Below are positions 41,395 through 49,034 of a DNA stretch of 49,034 bases, piece after piece. The stretch comes from JANLYQ01 sp031365725 (GTDB lineage: Bacteria > Actinomycetota > Actinomycetes > JACCUZ01). Location of the stretch: NCBI GenBank assembly GCA_031365725.1, contig JANLYQ010000124.1:1-49034 (forward strand). The letters are read 5' to 3'. The translations under genes were made by a program, and so were the position numbers. The notes under the pieces were generated by a model. That model saw only the letters and a list, made by a program, of their open reading frames with translations, searched no databases and was not told the origin of the DNA. The first letter of the stretch is position 1, and the number at the start of each line of letters is the position of its first letter.

Positions 41395-43377
41395 ATGCCA
41401 GCCCAGACCTCAGATACCGGTCCTCGGGACCGCACCCGTGCCGTGCTCGCAACCGTGCTGCCCGTCGCACGAGCCCGCGGCGTCGCCGCTTTCGGTCCGG
41501 TCGAGGGCGAAGGCCTCGTCGCGCGCCTCGAACAGCACCTGCCTGACGTCGTCGAACCGCTCGCCCTGCTCTACGGTGCCGGGTCGGACACCGCGACCTT
41601 CACCGCTCTGGTGGCAGGTCTGGTCGAGCGCAGCATCGATGCCGGTCTTGCCCGGCCGACGCGCCTGCGCACCCTCGACCGCCGCCGCGAGGTCGACCCG
41701 GGCTGGTTCCAGCGGGCCGGCACGATCGGGTACGTCGCCTACACCGACCGGTTCGCCGGCACCCTCACCGAGGTGCGCGACCGGCTCGACTACGTGTCCG
41801 AGCTCGGCATCACCTACCTGCACCTGATGCCGCTGCTGCGCCCTCGGGACGGGGACAACGACGGTGGCTATGCCGTCGTCAACTATGACGCGGTCGACCC
41901 CCGGCTCGGCACGATGGCTGACCTCGAGGTCCTCGCCGAGGACCTGCATGAGCGCGGCATGTCCTTGTGTGTCGACCTGGTGCTCAACCACACGGCGGCC
42001 GAGCACCCCTGGGCCCAGCTGGCCGCGGCCGGTGACCCAGCGTACCGCGCGTTCTATCGGATCTTCCCCGACCGCACCGAGCCCGACCGCTTTGAGCAGA
42101 CGCTGCCCGAAGTATTCCCCGACACCGCCCCCGGCAGCTTTACCCACGTCGAGGGAGTCGGCTGGGTCTGGACGACCTTCAACAGCTATCAGTGGGACCT
42201 CGACTGGTCCAACCCGGATGTCTTCGCGGTCATGCTGGACACGATCCTGCGCGTGGCCAATCACGGCGTCGACGTGCTGCGCCTGGACGCGGTGCCGTTC
42301 CTGTGGAAGCGGCTCGGCACCGACTGCCAGAACCAACCCGAGGTGCACCTGCTGCTGCAGGCTCTGCGCGCTCTCGTCTCGGTCGCCGCTCCTGGCGTCG
42401 CGTTCAAAGCTGAGGCCATCGTGTCGCCGCAGGACCTCGTGCCCTACCTCGGCGCGCACGACCGGTTCCGGCCCGAGTGCGACTTGGCCTATCACAACCA
42501 GCTGATGGTGCTGCTGTGGTCGACGCTCGCCAGCCGCGACGTTCGCCTTGCGCGCACTGCTCTTTCGCGTATGCGTCCCGCGCCGAGCACGACCGCGTGG
42601 GTCACCTACCTGCGCTGCCACGACGACATCGGCTGGGCGGTCTCGGACGAGGACGCCCGCGCCGCCGGTCTCGATCCGTACGCGCACCGGGCCTTTCTCT
42701 CCGACTTCTACGCCGGCTTGCACCCGGGCTCGTTCGCCCGAGGTGCTGTCTTCCAGCAGAACCACCGCACCGGTGACCGGCGCATCTCTGGCAGCGCAGC
42801 ATCGCTGTGCGGCCTCGAGGCCGCTCTCGCCTGTCGTGACGACGCGCAGACCACTGCTGCCGTCGCGCGGCTGTTGATGCTCTACAGCGTCGTCTACGTC
42901 TTCGGTGGCGTGCCGCTGCTCTACATGGGCGACGAGCTCGCCCTGTGCAACGACCAACACTGGGCGGACGACCCGGCGCACGCCGCCGACAACCGGTGGC
43001 TGCACCGACCGCCGATGGACGATGCCGCTGCGGCTCGACGATCTCAACGCGGCACCGTCGAGCACACGGTGTTCGCCGGCTTGGCAGACATGGCCCGGGT
43101 GCGCGCCTCCATGCTCGCGCTGCACGCCGGTCAGGAACCGACGATGCTCGACGTGGGCGACGACCACGTCCTTGCCCTGGTACGCCGCCATCCGCGCAGC
43201 GGTCGGCTGGTCGCTCTCGCCCATGTCGGCGACGACCCGGTGCTGCTTGCGCGTGGTCAGGCGCTGCCGGGTCTCGCGACGGACGCCGCGGTGGTGCTCG
43301 CCAGTCCGGGGGTGGTGGTCGACGAGGTGTCCGTCCAGCTGCCGCCGTGGTCCTACTGCTGGGTCAGCGAAGCCTGA
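41395..43377 (+). CDS. Amylosucrase or sucrose hydrolase (GH13_4)
   Basis: 660-residue GH13 enzyme. Amylosucrase makes alpha-1,4-glucan from sucrose and frees fructose. Conserved regions: VDLVLNHT (I), GVDVLRLDAV with nucleophile Asp298 (II), FKAEAI with acid/base Glu340 (III), YLRCHDDIGW (IV). The 42-residue Asp-Glu spacing equals that of the Neisseria enzyme. Sucrose-pocket marks DGGYAV (Asp156) and DNRWLHRP (Arg) are also present, as is FGPVEGEG at the N-terminus. No signal peptide is seen. Start ATG 41395 or GTG 41392. Polymerase and hydrolase cannot be told apart from this alone. The 3' end overlaps the lacI-type gene by 14 bases. Confidence 0.88.
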   Translation: MPAQTSDTGPRDRTRAVLATVLPVARARGVAAFGPVEGEGLVARLEQHLPDVVEPLALLYGAGSDTATFTALVAGLVERSIDAGLARPTRLRTLDRRREVDPGWFQRAGTIGYVAYTDRFAGTLTEVRDRLDYVSELGITYLHLMPLLRPRDGDNDGGYAVVNYDAVDPRLGTMADLEVLAEDLHERGMSLCVDLVLNHTAAEHPWAQLAAAGDPAYRAFYRIFPDRTEPDRFEQTLPEVFPDTAPGSFTHVEGVGWVWTTFNSYQWDLDWSNPDVFAVMLDTILRVANHGVDVLRLDAVPFLWKRLGTDCQNQPEVHLLLQALRALVSVAAPGVAFKAEAIVSPQDLVPYLGAHDRFRPECDLAYHNQLMVLLWSTLASRDVRLARTALSRMRPAPSTTAWVTYLRCHDDIGWAVSDEDARAAGLDPYAHRAFLSDFYAGLHPGSFARGAVFQQNHRTGDRRISGSAASLCGLEAALACRDDAQTTAAVARLLMLYSVVYVFGGVPLLYMGDELALCNDQHWADDPAHAADNRWLHRPPMDDAAAARRSQRGTVEHTVFAGLADMARVRASMLALHAGQEPTMLDVGDDHVLALVRRHPRSGRLVALAHVGDDPVLLARGQALPGLATDAAVVLASPGVVVDEVSVQLPPWSYCWVSEA

Positions 43378-44416
43378 CCCCGACGGACGGTCGGCGCGCG
43401 CCGGCCCGAGCTGGTCCGGTGGTGCCACGCACGATCAGCTCGGTGGGCACGGTGATGGCCGGCGGGTCCACCAGCCGCCGCACGCCCGCGTCGAGTGTCT
43501 CGAGGAGCAGGCTCGCCGCGAGCCGACCCTGGAGGTGCACCGGTTGCGCCACCGTGGTGAGGTCGAAGTACTCCGCCATCTCGTGGTCGTCGATGCCCAC
43601 GACGGACAGGTCCTCCGGCACCCGCAGGCCGATTTCGCGCACGGCGTGCACCACTCCGACGGCCATCTCGTCGGAGGCGGCGAGGATCGCCGTCGGGCGG
43701 TGGTGGGCCCTCAGCAGCTCGCGGCCTGCCGTGAGACCGCCGCGGACGGTGAAGTCCCCCACGACCTCCCACGCCGGATCGACGGTCAGTCCGGCGTCGG
43801 CCATCGCCGAGCGGTAGCCCTTCAGCCGGTGCAGCGGAGCCGCAAAGTCCAGCTGGTCCTCAAGCGAGCCGCCGACATAGCCGATCTCGTGGTGCCCGAG
43901 ATCGACGAGGTGCCGCAGCGCGATGCGCGCGGTCTCGGCGTCATCGATGCGCACGCTTGCCCAGCCGGGCACGTCGGCACCGACCACGGCCACCGGTCGG
44001 TCGAGCCGAGCCAACGCCGCGATCTCCTCCGCAGTCGGGGTGAGGCTCAGCACCAGCACGGCGTCGACCCGCTTGCGCAGCAGGTGCGTGAGGAAGACCC
44101 GGCGCCGCGCCTCACGGTCGCCGCCGAGGTTGTAGAGCAAAAGGTCATAGCCCGCCTCGCGCAGCAGCTCTTCAGCCCCCTGCACGACCGAGGCGTAGAA
44201 CCAGCGCGTCACGAAGGGCACCACCACGCCGACCGCCCGGGTCTGCCCGCTGGCCAACCCGGCTGCGCTCGGCGAAGCGACGTAGTCGAGGTCAGCGGCG
44301 GCCTGCAACACCCGCTCCCGGGTCTCGTCCGAGACTCTCGGCAGGCCGCGCAGCGCGCGCGACACGGTGGCCGTCGACACCCCGACCGTGCGCGCCACGT
44401 CCTTGATGCTCGTCAT
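43364..44416 (-). CDS. LacI-family transcriptional regulator
   Basis: 350 residues. N-terminal LacI helix-turn-helix TSIKDVARTVGVSTATVSRALRGLPRVS and hinge, then the periplasmic-binding-like sensor domain (AVGVVVPFVTRWFYASVVQGAEELL, ILAASDEMAVGVVHAV, VVGIDDHEMAEYFDLTTV). ATG 44416 has GAGG eight bases upstream. It is convergent with amylosucrase and divergent from the GH1 gene, so it probably represses the GH1 and transporter genes, with the sugar as inducer. No clear palindromic operator was found in the 47-base divergent gap. Confidence 0.9.
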   Translation of the reverse strand: MTSIKDVARTVGVSTATVSRALRGLPRVSDETRERVLQAAADLDYVASPSAAGLASGQTRAVGVVVPFVTRWFYASVVQGAEELLREAGYDLLLYNLGGDREARRRVFLTHLLRKRVDAVLVLSLTPTAEEIAALARLDRPVAVVGADVPGWASVRIDDAETARIALRHLVDLGHHEIGYVGGSLEDQLDFAAPLHRLKGYRSAMADAGLTVDPAWEVVGDFTVRGGLTAGRELLRAHHRPTAILAASDEMAVGVVHAVREIGLRVPEDLSVVGIDDHEMAEYFDLTTVAQPVHLQGRLAASLLLETLDAGVRRLVDPPAITVPTELIVRGTTGPARAGARRPSVGVRLR

Positions 44417-44451
44417 CCGAGCCACCTCGCGACCCTCACGCCCACCGTCGT

Positions 44452-44457
44452 AGGTTG
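44452..44457 (+). promoter_or_regulatory. Putative -10 of a leaderless promoter for the GH1 gene
   Basis: TAGGTT ends six bases before ATG 44464; no Shine-Dalgarno between. The same hexamer is used before the fructokinase gene. Confidence 0.42.
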
Positions 44458-44463
44458 GCGACC

Positions 44464-45867
44464 ATGAGCAGCCACCTCCCGGACGGCACCACCCTGGCCT
44501 TCGGCACCGCGACTGCGTCCTACCAGGTCGAGGGCGCGACGACCGCCGACGGGCGCGGTCCCTCGATCTGGGACACCTTCACCGCGACGCCGGGCACCAT
44601 CAGCGACAGCAGCGACGGGTCGGTGGCCTGCCGTTCCTATGAGCTGATCGATGACGACCTGGACCTCGTGGCCGGTCTCGGCGTCGCGGCCTACCGCTTC
44701 TCGATCGCCTGGCCGCGGGTACAGCCCCTCGGCACCGGCGCGGTCGAGCCGCGCGGGCTCGCGTACTACGACCGCGTCGTCGACGGTCTGCTGAGCCGCG
44801 GCGTCGCCCCGATGGCCACGCTCTACCACTGGGACCTGCCGCAGCCGCTGGAGGATGCCGGCGGCTGGCCGTCGCGGGACACCGCCGAGCGCTTCGCCGA
44901 CTACGCCGCGATCGTGCACGAGCACCTGGGCGACCGGGTGCACCTGTGGACCACCCACAACGAGCCGTGGTGCTCGGCCTTCCTCGGCTACGCCGCCGGT
45001 CGGCACGCACCTGGTCGCACCGAGCCGTCCGCCGCGCACCGCGCCGCGCACCACCTGCTGCTCGGTCACGCCTTGGCGAGGTCGCGACTGCACGAGGCGG
45101 GCGCCGACACCGTGGGCATCGTCCTCAACCTGACGCCGGTGTGGCCGGAGCGTCCGGACGCGCCCGAGTCCGTGGCCGCTGCCGACGGGGTCGACGCCCA
45201 GCACAACCGGGTCTGGCTCGGCCCGCTCGTTGACGGCGCGTACGACGACGCTCTGATCGCCCTCGCCCCGTCGCTGGCCGATCCGGACGTCGTGCGCGAC
45301 GGCGACCTGAACCTGATCCAGGGCTCGGCCGACTGGCTCGGCGTCAACTACTACACGCCCACGAGGGTCGACGCCGTGACCGGCGACAACGAGGCAGCCC
45401 ACGCGGTCGGCCAGGACGCGTCGGCCTACCCCGGCGTCGCCGTGACCTTCGTGCCGCGTCCCCCGGTGACCGCGATGGGCTGGGAGGTCGAGCCGCGCGG
45501 CCTGACCGAGCTGCTCGTCGCCACACATCGTCGCACCGGCCTGCCGTTGATGGTCACCGAGAACGGCGCCGCTTTCGACGACGCGACCCGCGGCGAGGAC
45601 GGCGCCGTCGACGACCAGGACCGCATCGCCTACCTGCGCGACCACATCGCCGCGGTCGAGGCCGCTCGCGAGCAGGGCGCCGACGTGCGGATGTACGTCG
45701 CGTGGACGCTGCTCGACAACTTCGAGTGGGCCGAGGGCTACACGAAGAAGTTCGGGCTGGTCGAGATCGACGACCTCGACCAGCACCGCACTCCGAAGGC
45801 GTCCTACCGGTGGTACGCCGACAAGGTCCACGCTGTCACCGCCGCGGGCACGCCCTCGCCGGCCTAG
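44464..45867 (+). CDS. GH1 beta-glucosidase
   Basis: 467 residues, the usual GH1 length. N-terminal FGTATASYQVEGAT, acid/base Glu167 in TTHNEP, nucleophile Glu366 in VTENG, and ARTLLDNFEW-like aglycone region (YVAWTLLDNFEWAEGYTKKFGLV). No signal peptide, so it hydrolyses imported beta-glucosides. Lacks the common DHYHRY after the first helix, reading CRSYELIDDDLDL instead. ATG 44464 is chosen for the -10 hexamer upstream. Its stop shares CTAG with the stop of the convergent permease gene. Confidence 0.92.
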   Translation: MSSHLPDGTTLAFGTATASYQVEGATTADGRGPSIWDTFTATPGTISDSSDGSVACRSYELIDDDLDLVAGLGVAAYRFSIAWPRVQPLGTGAVEPRGLAYYDRVVDGLLSRGVAPMATLYHWDLPQPLEDAGGWPSRDTAERFADYAAIVHEHLGDRVHLWTTHNEPWCSAFLGYAAGRHAPGRTEPSAAHRAAHHLLLGHALARSRLHEAGADTVGIVLNLTPVWPERPDAPESVAAADGVDAQHNRVWLGPLVDGAYDDALIALAPSLADPDVVRDGDLNLIQGSADWLGVNYYTPTRVDAVTGDNEAAHAVGQDASAYPGVAVTFVPRPPVTAMGWEVEPRGLTELLVATHRRTGLPLMVTENGAAFDDATRGEDGAVDDQDRIAYLRDHIAAVEAAREQGADVRMYVAWTLLDNFEWAEGYTKKFGLVEIDDLDQHRTPKASYRWYADKVHAVTAAGTPSPA

Positions 45868-46805
45868 CCCTTGACGCTGCCGGCGAGCAGCCCACGCACG
45901 AAGTACCGCTGCAGGCTGAGGAAGACGACCAGCGGCACGATCAACGACACGAAGGCTCCGGCCGACAGCAGGTGCCACGCCTGGTCCCGGGTCCCGGACA
46001 GCTCGGCCAGTCGCACGGTGAGCGGTGACACCTCCTGGCTGCCGCCACCGAAGACCAGAGCTACCAGGAGGTCGTTCCACACCCAGAGGAACTGGAATAT
46101 GCCGAAGGCCGCGATCGCCGGGGCCATCAGCGGCAGCATGATCCGGGTGAAGATCTTGACGTGGCCTGCGCCGTCGACCCGGGCCGCCTCGATCAGCTCC
46201 GCCGGGATCTCCTTCATGAAGTTGTGCAGCAGGAAGATGGCCAGCGGGAGAGCGAAGATGGAGTGCGAAAGCCAGATCGTGTAGAAACCCCCGCCGGGTG
46301 CATCAGCACCAGCCAGGCTCGGACCGAGCAGCGGCTTCACGTAGGCGCTGAGCAACGGGATCATGGTCACCTGGATCGGCACGATCTGCATCGCGAAGAC
46401 CGCCACGAACAGCAGGTCCCGCCCGGGGAACTTCATCCAGGCGAAGGCGTATGCCGCCAGCGTCGCCAGCGTGATCGGGATGATCACCGACGGCAGGGTG
46501 ATGACGATCGAGTTGACGAAGTAGGTCGCCAGGTCGGTGTCGCTGCCCTTGAGCACCGCCCGGTAGTTGTCCAGCGTCACGCTCGGGTGGGTGAAGAAGT
46601 TCCACCAGCCGCTGGCCTTGACGTCGTTCTCCGGGCGGAAGGACGAGATCAGCAAGCCGGCAGTGGGGATGGTCCACAAGATCGCGATGACCGCGGCGGC
46701 GAACGAGGCCCAGGGTGAGGTCAGCCGCTTCTTGGCCTCGGCCGTCGTCGTCGTAGCCGGCGAGGGGACCGCGACTGCAGCGACGGGGGTCGTGGACGCG
46801 CTCAT
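45864..46805 (-). CDS. ABC sugar importer permease (MalG type)
   Basis: 313 residues with six predicted helices. EAA loop EAARVDGAGHVKIFTRIMLPLMAPAIAAFG; GGSQEVSPLTVRLAEL near the C-terminus. Thr/Ala-rich N-terminal tail. ATG overlaps the upstream permease stop (ATGA, 46805-46802). Last gene of the importer operon; its TAG overlaps the GH1 TAG tail-to-tail. Confidence 0.92.
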   Translation of the reverse strand: MSASTTPVAAVAVPSPATTTTAEAKKRLTSPWASFAAAVIAILWTIPTAGLLISSFRPENDVKASGWWNFFTHPSVTLDNYRAVLKGSDTDLATYFVNSIVITLPSVIIPITLATLAAYAFAWMKFPGRDLLFVAVFAMQIVPIQVTMIPLLSAYVKPLLGPSLAGADAPGGGFYTIWLSHSIFALPLAIFLLHNFMKEIPAELIEAARVDGAGHVKIFTRIMLPLMAPAIAAFGIFQFLWVWNDLLVALVFGGGSQEVSPLTVRLAELSGTRDQAWHLLSAGAFVSLIVPLVVFLSLQRYFVRGLLAGSVKG

Positions 46806-47764
46806 CGTGACTCCAGCTGTCGCATCTGACGGATGTTGTAGATCACGATCGGGATGACCAGGACGAACAAGAGCGTCGCAAGAGCGGCTCCCAGTCCGGT
46901 GTTGAACGACCGGAAGCTCTGCACGTAGAACTCGTAGGCCAGGACGCTGGTGCTGAAGTTGCCGCCCGTCGTCGTGCGGACGATGTCGAAGACCTTCAGC
47001 GTCGTGATGCTGATGGTGGTGAGCACGACCACCAGCGAAGGTCGGATGCTCGGAACGGTGATGAAGCGGAACATCCGCATACCACCCACTCCGTCGAGGC
47101 GAGCTGCCTCGATGATGTCATCCGGGATCGCCTTGATCGCCGCGGAGAGCACGGTCATGGCGAAACCGGCCTGCACCCAGACCATGATGATGATGAGGAA
47201 GAACGTGTTCCACGGCTCGGTGAGCAGGAACCGGTAGGTGTCCAGACCGACCAGCTTCAAGATCTGGTTGAGCAGCCCGATCTGGGGGTTCTCGGTGGCT
47301 CGATAGTCGTAGACGAACTTCCAGATGATCGACGCACCGACCAGCGAGATGGCCATCGGCAGGAAGATCAGCGCCTTGGCCAGCTTTTCCACCCGGGCCC
47401 GGTCGATGAGGACCGCGTAGACCAGGCCGATCAGCGTCGCCAGCACCGGGGTGACGATGACCCACAGGGCGGTGTTGCGCAGCACGTTGAGCTGGTCCGA
47501 GCTCGTGAGGATCGTCTTGTAGTTGTCCAAGCCGACGAAGGAGCGGTCGTTGGCATCCTTGAAGGACTGGTAGATCGTCTTGACGGCCGGGTAGAGCAGG
47601 CCGAAGGCAATCATCACCGTCGCGGGCAGCAGGAAGGCAATGGTCTGCAGGATCTCGCCGCGACGGTTCCGCACCCGGTCGGCGAGGAAGAGGATGACGC
47701 CCATCACCGCCACAAAGGCGCCGATCGCGATGAACATCTGGACGAACTTTGCGCCAACCGACAT
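46802..47764 (-). CDS. ABC sugar importer permease (MalF type)
   Basis: 320 residues with seven likely helices, the first two before the transport core. EAA loop EAARLDGVGGMRMFRFITVPSIRPSL. ATG 47764 has AAGGAGG eight bases upstream. It is separated from the binding-protein gene by a 183-base gap containing a strong hairpin. Confidence 0.92.
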   Translation of the reverse strand: MSVGAKFVQMFIAIGAFVAVMGVILFLADRVRNRRGEILQTIAFLLPATVMIAFGLLYPAVKTIYQSFKDANDRSFVGLDNYKTILTSSDQLNVLRNTALWVIVTPVLATLIGLVYAVLIDRARVEKLAKALIFLPMAISLVGASIIWKFVYDYRATENPQIGLLNQILKLVGLDTYRFLLTEPWNTFFLIIIMVWVQAGFAMTVLSAAIKAIPDDIIEAARLDGVGGMRMFRFITVPSIRPSLVVVLTTISITTLKVFDIVRTTTGGNFSTSVLAYEFYVQSFRSFNTGLGAALATLLFVLVIPIVIYNIRQMRQLESR

Positions 47765-47855
47765 CCGATGTGCCTCCTTGCGGAACGGACGGAGCGGGGA
47801 CCAGGACTCCGGGCTCGTGGCCCGACCGGGCATGACGGCCAGGCGGCCGCCCAGG

Positions 47856-47889
47856 TCAGGGGGTGCGACGTTGCCGTCGCACCCCCTGA
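47856..47889 (-). terminator. Intercistronic hairpin between binding protein and permease genes
   Basis: Perfect 15-base arms (47856-47870 and 47875-47889) around the loop TTGC, in the gap after the binding-protein stop. Such hairpins usually cause partial termination or protect the upstream message, giving more binding protein than permease. Confidence 0.75.
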
Positions 47890-47947
47890 TCCAGGGGTTA
47901 CTACCTCACACACCGCACCACTCTGTCGAGGGTCGGCTGCGGATCAA

Positions 47948-49034
47948 TCAGGATGCAGGCCAGGACTTCTCGATCTTGTCCAACGTGTCCTTGGTGCTCT
48001 GACCGGTGATCCACGCGGTCGACTCCTTCCAGAAGGAGCCGGCACCGACGGCACCGGGCATCTGGTCGGAGCCGTCGAAGCGGAACACCGCACTCTTGTC
48101 CTGGAAGGTCTTCGCCGACAGCTTGTCGATGTCGCTGACGAGGTTGTTGACATCCAGGCCCGTGTTGGCGCTCACCCAGCCTCCGGTCGGCGTGGCCTTG
48201 GCCTTCTCGTTGGCCCACACGTCCGAGGACAGGTAGGTCTGGAAGGCCTGGACCTCGGGCTTGTCCGAGAACGCCGCGATGAACTCGCCGCCGCCGAGGA
48301 CAGGCTTGCCGTTGGCCGTGTTGGTCGGGGGCAGGTAGAAGGCGAAGACGTCACCGTCCGGAGCCACCTTGGTGCCCTTGGGCCAGAAGTTGGCGTAGAA
48401 GCTGGCCTGACGGTGCATGGCGCACTTGCCGGTTGCGACCGGCAGGCCACCGTCCTGGAAGGTCGTCGTGGCGATCGACTTGACGTCGCCGATGCCGCCG
48501 TTGACGTACTTGTCGTTCTTCAGGATTGCCCCGACGCGATCCATCGCCTCGGCGACCTTGGGGTCGTTGAAGGGGATCTCGTGCTTGACCCACTGGTCAT
48601 AGACCGCAGCACCGTTGTCACGGAGCATGACGTCCTCGACCCAGTCGGTGATGACCCAGCCGGTGGCGTCGCCCGAGCCGATGCCGGCGCACCACGGCTT
48701 GATGCCGCTTGCCGCGATCGTGTCCGACAGCGTCGTCATCTCGTCCCACGTCGTGGGGACCGTCCAGCCCTTCTCCTTGAAGAGCTTGGGCGAGTACCAG
48801 ACGAACGACTTCACGTTGGCCCCGAGCGGAGCGGCGTAGAACTTGCCGTCGACCGTGCCATAGCCCTTCCAGTCCTTGCCCCACCACTTGTCCACGTTTG
48901 CGGCCGTGGCAGCGGGAGCCTCCTTCACCTTGCCGGTGTCCTTGACCAGGGTGTTGAGCAGACCCGGCTGGGGGACGATCGCGATGTCCGGCGGGTTGCC
49001 GCTCTTGACGCGGACGACCAGCTGGGCCTCGAAC
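47948..49034 (-). CDS. ABC sugar importer substrate-binding protein (partial, 5' end off window)
   Basis: At least 361 residues of a family 1 solute-binding protein; the signal peptide and start lie beyond the right edge. Visible are VRVKSGNPPDIAIVPQPGLL, WYSPKLFKEKGWTVPTTWDEM, GSGDATGWVITDWVEDVMLR, GGGEFIAAFSDKPEVQAFQTYL and a C-terminal SFWKESTAWITGQSTKDTLDKIEKSWP. Resembles alpha/beta-glucoside binding proteins (AglE type). First gene of the importer with the two permeases; no ATPase nearby. Confidence 0.9.
   Translation of the reverse strand, partial: FEAQLVVRVKSGNPPDIAIVPQPGLLNTLVKDTGKVKEAPAATAANVDKWWGKDWKGYGTVDGKFYAAPLGANVKSFVWYSPKLFKEKGWTVPTTWDEMTTLSDTIAASGIKPWCAGIGSGDATGWVITDWVEDVMLRDNGAAVYDQWVKHEIPFNDPKVAEAMDRVGAILKNDKYVNGGIGDVKSIATTTFQDGGLPVATGKCAMHRQASFYANFWPKGTKVAPDGDVFAFYLPPTNTANGKPVLGGGEFIAAFSDKPEVQAFQTYLSSDVWANEKAKATPTGGWVSANTGLDVNNLVSDIDKLSAKTFQDKSAVFRFDGSDQMPGAVGAGSFWKESTAWITGQSTKDTLDKIEKSWPAS

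Noticed and set aside
41410..43428. 672-codon minus-strand open frame opposite amylosucrase
   Set aside because: Antisense shadow; the plus strand has all GH13 motifs.

Overview
This window is high-GC DNA with strongly GC-biased third codon positions, many GTG starts, 4-base ATGA/GTGA gene overlaps, short leaderless-type promoters and actinobacterial gene families (a TIGR02569-type kinase-like protein, ABC sugar importers with lipoprotein binding proteins, a CGNR zinc finger regulator). I infer a chromosomal segment of a soil-type actinobacterium, probably in the order Micrococcales. The taxon is inference only.

Layout. 1-3295 (minus strand): phenylacetyl-CoA epoxidase operon paaABCDE, with paaE cut by the window edge and its visible 3' part compositionally foreign. 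3400-7729 (minus): a compact three-gene operon for the 2-aminoadipate/2-oxoadipate end of lysine or pipecolate breakdown: ALDH7 semialdehyde dehydrogenase, FAD-dependent D-2-hydroxyglutarate-type dehydrogenase and HglS-like 2-oxoadipate dioxygenase/decarboxylase. A methyltransferase diverges from it. 8412-14880: mixed single genes, comprising a membrane protein, a ROK protein with an altered zinc motif, a beta-lactamase-fold secreted protein, an ABC-2 exporter pair and a TIGR02569 protein.

15245-26224 is a carbohydrate utilisation island: a divergent amidohydrolase, a SIS-domain sugar isomerase/deaminase, an ABC importer (binding protein and two permeases), two PfkB kinases, a DeoR repressor, a GH4 glycosidase, a class II aldolase and a GNAT acetyltransferase. 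Together they could take an imported amino-sugar glycoside to triose phosphates without a PTS. This is the best candidate in the window for a poorly described system. 26249-38617 is a miscellaneous stretch: a DUF4331 surface protein, a multi-pass membrane protein, a lipoprotein, a membrane-anchored molybdopterin oxidoreductase, an alpha/beta hydrolase, a diguanylate cyclase, the relic tail of an MMPL transporter, a serine hydrolase, tRNA-Thr(TGT), a small lipoprotein and a CGNR regulator.

38639-49034 begins with a succinate-semialdehyde dehydrogenase, then a sucrose/beta-glucoside island: cupin and fructokinase diverging from an amylosucrase, a LacI regulator, a GH1 beta-glucosidase, and a second ABC sugar importer whose binding protein runs off the right edge. 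Amylosucrase would release fructose from sucrose while polymerising glucose, and the divergent fructokinase would capture the fructose. No CRISPR array, insertion sequence, phage gene or rRNA was seen.
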